A stretch of DNA of 7,954 bases, taken from Deltaproteobacteria bacterium. GTDB taxonomy: Bacteria; Desulfobacterota; JADFXK01. This document shows, piece by piece, positions 6,782 through 7,954 of the stretch. The notes below the pieces were generated by a model. It was not told the DNA's origin. It ran no database searches and worked only from the letters and a program-made list of their open reading frames with translations. The position numbers and the translations under genes were made by a program. The stretch's first letter is position 1. Every line of letters starts with the position of its first letter. The stretch covers positions 456 through 8,409 of the forward strand of contig JADFYA010000145.1 in assembly GCA_015233285.1 (NCBI GenBank), given 5' to 3'.

Positions 6782-6809
6782 GGCCTGCTTGGGGGAAGAA
6801 TATGCTCAA
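6740..6809 (+). repeat. Direct repeat, 30-bp copies at 40-bp period, across the livG-livF junction
   Basis: Copy 1 is 6740-6769 and copy 2 is 6780-6809; 26 of 30 positions match, including an identical 15-base core TGGGGGAAGAATATG. Ten unrelated bases (6770-6779) lie between. Copy 1 encodes the LivG C-terminus [10 protein letters not shown]. Copy 2 read in the +1 frame encodes [11 protein letters not shown] and then a stop at 6813-6815, so it looks like a second version of the same gene end. Copy 2 also supplies the GGGGGAAG ribosome site and the ATG (6802) of livF; copy 1 has the same site and an ATG at 6762 that opens only a 17-codon frame. Confidence 0.85.
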
Positions 6810-7506
6810 GGTTGATGGAATCGACGTCTTTTACGGAGACCTCCAGGTCTTGTGGAACGTGTCCCTGGAAGTGCGGGAAAATGAGATCTTGGTCTTGGTC
6901 GGAGCCAATGGGGCCGGGAAATCAACGACCATCAAAACTATTTCTTCGTTGTTGCACCCGGATAAAGGCCGGATTACTTTTAACGGCCATCGCCTTGATC
7001 AAGAGCCGGCCCATAAGATCATCGAACACGGGATTGTCCACGTCCCGGAAGGGCGCAGGCTTTTCACTCAGATGAGTGTGGAAGAAAACCTGATCATGGG
7101 GTCGCTCCATGGGGAGGCCAAACCCAAGCGGTTCCAGACCATGGACTATGTCTATGATCTTTTCCCCCGGCTTAAGGAACGCCGAAAACAACTTGGAGGG
7201 ACCCTATCGGGTGGCGAGCAACAGATGTTGGCCATCGGCCGCGGTCTGATGTCCCTGCCTAAGCTGATGATGTTCGACGAACCATCTTTGGGGCTGGCGC
7301 CGATTCTGGTTCAGAATATCTTTGGCATCATTAAAAGGATTAGCCGGGAGGGGGTGGCGGTGCTGCTGGTGGAACAAAACGTCATGCAGACGCTGAAGAT
7401 GTGTGACCGCGCTTACGTGATGGAAAACGGCCGAATAGTCATGGAGGGGGCCGGCCTCGAGCTTCTGGAGAACGAGCAGGTCAAGGAAGCCTTCCTGGGC
7501 ATTTAG
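6802..7506 (+). CDS. livF: Branched-chain amino acid ABC transporter ATP-binding protein LivF
   Basis: Second ATPase of the complex, 234 residues from ATG 6802, close to the 233-237 usual for LivF. Walker A GANGAGKST is at 34-42, HVPEGRRLF at 80-88 (LivF has Glu where other ATPases have the Q-loop Gln), signature LSGGEQQ at 135-141, Walker B LMMFDEP at 155-161 followed by SLGLAP, and VEQN at 190-193, where LivF-family proteins carry Gln in place of the H-loop His. The frame extends upstream to 6769, adding [11 protein letters not shown], but GGGGGAAG at 6791-6798 places the start at 6802 and the product then begins MLKVDGIDVFYG as in the family. It is the last gene of the operon, 20 bases after the livG stop. 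Confidence 0.93.
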   Translation: MLKVDGIDVFYGDLQVLWNVSLEVRENEILVLVGANGAGKSTTIKTISSLLHPDKGRITFNGHRLDQEPAHKIIEHGIVHVPEGRRLFTQMSVEENLIMGSLHGEAKPKRFQTMDYVYDLFPRLKERRKQLGGTLSGGEQQMLAIGRGLMSLPKLMMFDEPSLGLAPILVQNIFGIIKRISREGVAVLLVEQNVMQTLKMCDRAYVMENGRIVMEGAGLELLENEQVKEAFLGI

Positions 7507-7514
7507 CCGCCTGC

Positions 7515-7567
7515 CGGGATGTGGCCGTCCCGACGCGGTTTGGGCCTTGACCGGGGTGTGGTTTTTT
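7515..7567 (+). terminator. Weak candidate terminator after livF
   Basis: CGGGA (7515-7519) and TCCCG (7528-7532) form a 5-pair stem with an 8-base loop shortly after the livF stop. A run of six T (7562-7567) follows 29 bases later, preceded only by a 3-pair ACC/GGT element. The stem and T-run are too far apart for a classic intrinsic terminator, so this is only the best candidate in the 3' region. Confidence 0.3.
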
Positions 7568-7621
7568 GAGAGAATAATCATGAAATTGTATTGACATATA
7601 CATGATCATCTTAGATCGGTC

Positions 7622-7651
7622 TTGACAAATATAAATTCAGAATTGTAAAAT
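7622..7651 (+). promoter_or_regulatory. Near-consensus sigma70-type promoter, antisense to the transposase remnant
   Basis: A perfect TTGACA (7622-7627) is followed after 18 bases by TAAAAT (7646-7651, 5/6). A second perfect TTGACA lies 31 bases upstream (7591-7596) but has no good -10. Transcription would start near 7658 and run right, against the transposase remnant. The first ATG downstream with a purine-rich leader (7700) opens only five codons, so any transcript would be non-coding within the window. Confidence 0.35.
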
Positions 7652-7655
7652 CTCT

Positions 7656-7954
7656 CTAGAATTTCCTGATTGTTATGATTAGGAAGACGAGGGTGAAGAA
7701 TGCCGGGTGCACAGTGAACAGCCGTTCATATCTGACGACCAGTCTGTGTTTTCGCGATCATAACCTTTGTCGGCAACCACCCACTTGGGTCGACTTGTGG
7801 GTCTGCCCCGTCCCTTCCTGGGGACCTTGATTTGGATTAGGGTTTTGTCGACCAAAGTAACTTCGGCCGGGAGGCATAGTTAAATGACATCCGAGAGGAA
7901 GACCGCTGCCATCTGTCACAATCATCAATTTGGTACCCTTTCCCTTCTTTGTCT
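7656..7954 (-). pseudogene. Decayed IS5-family transposase (DDE_Tnp_1), C-terminal part, cut by the window edge
   Basis: Three minus-strand pieces read like an IS5-family transposase but in shifting frames. Piece 1 (7952-7878) gives KKGKGTKLMIVTDGSGLPLG, containing the first catalytic Asp region. Piece 2 (7867-7757), in another frame, gives AEVTLVDKTLIQIKV and PKWVVADKGYD, containing the second Asp; the join to piece 1 lacks two bases relative to the expected SASP-AEV sequence. Piece 3 (7748-7656), back in the first frame, gives HRLVVRYERLFTVHPAFF and ends LIITIRKF-stop at 7656-7658; this is the normal C-terminal end of the family. About 60 residues expected between pieces 2 and 3, including the catalytic Glu region (WKVERTFAW in relatives), are missing. 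The gene is therefore inactive. The N-terminus lies beyond the window. No terminal inverted repeat could be fixed at the left end. Confidence 0.8.

Overview
The window looks like chromosomal DNA of a Gram-negative bacterium of moderate GC content. The gene set includes a periplasmic binding protein with a Sec signal peptide and an outer-membrane beta-barrel type protein. Sequence style (Shine-Dalgarno rich starts, a Phenol_MetA_deg-like porin, TGATTA-rich intergenic repeats) fits Desulfobacterota (former Deltaproteobacteria), but that lineage is an inference and no marker gene is present to prove it.

Layout. (1) 37-849, minus strand: a secreted, probably outer-membrane protein of the MetA-pathway/Phenol_MetA_deg type, with a candidate promoter at 879-907. 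(2) 850-1443: about 590 bases without a credible gene. It holds a 26-bp inverted repeat (1019-1044 / 1129-1154) built from TGATTA-like units and a hairpin (1318-1352) that pairs fully only in minus-strand RNA, so it probably ends the next operon. (3) 1444-2253, minus strand: two small, uncharacterised multi-spanning membrane proteins 12 bases apart, led by a good sigma70-type promoter (2362-2390). (4) 2391-2819: an intergenic stretch with one doubtful 60-codon ORF and a sigma70-type promoter (2746-2774) reading right. (5) 2820-7506, plus strand: a complete five-gene branched-chain amino acid (HAAT family) ABC transporter operon in the order binding protein, LivH, LivM, LivG, LivF. (6) 7507-7954: a weak terminator candidate, a near-consensus promoter, and the decayed C-terminal part of an IS5-family transposase on the minus strand, running off the right edge.

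How the parts work together. The binding protein captures a substrate in the periplasm, probably a branched-chain amino acid or another small carboxylate or amide. LivH and LivM form the membrane channel and LivG and LivF are the paired ATPases. The binding-protein gene is separated from livH by about 100 bases of overlapping hairpins that may set the excess of binding protein over membrane components. The livM-livG junction is a 4-base overlap. The livG-livF junction carries a 40-bp-period duplication that appears to have rewritten the LivG C-terminus and supplied a second ribosome binding site.

The transporter itself is ordinary. The points most worth a second look are the livG/livF duplication, the His-rich two-gene membrane cassette at 1444-2253, and the TGATTA inverted repeat. 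I did not find evidence for a new defence system, CRISPR array, tRNA or rRNA.
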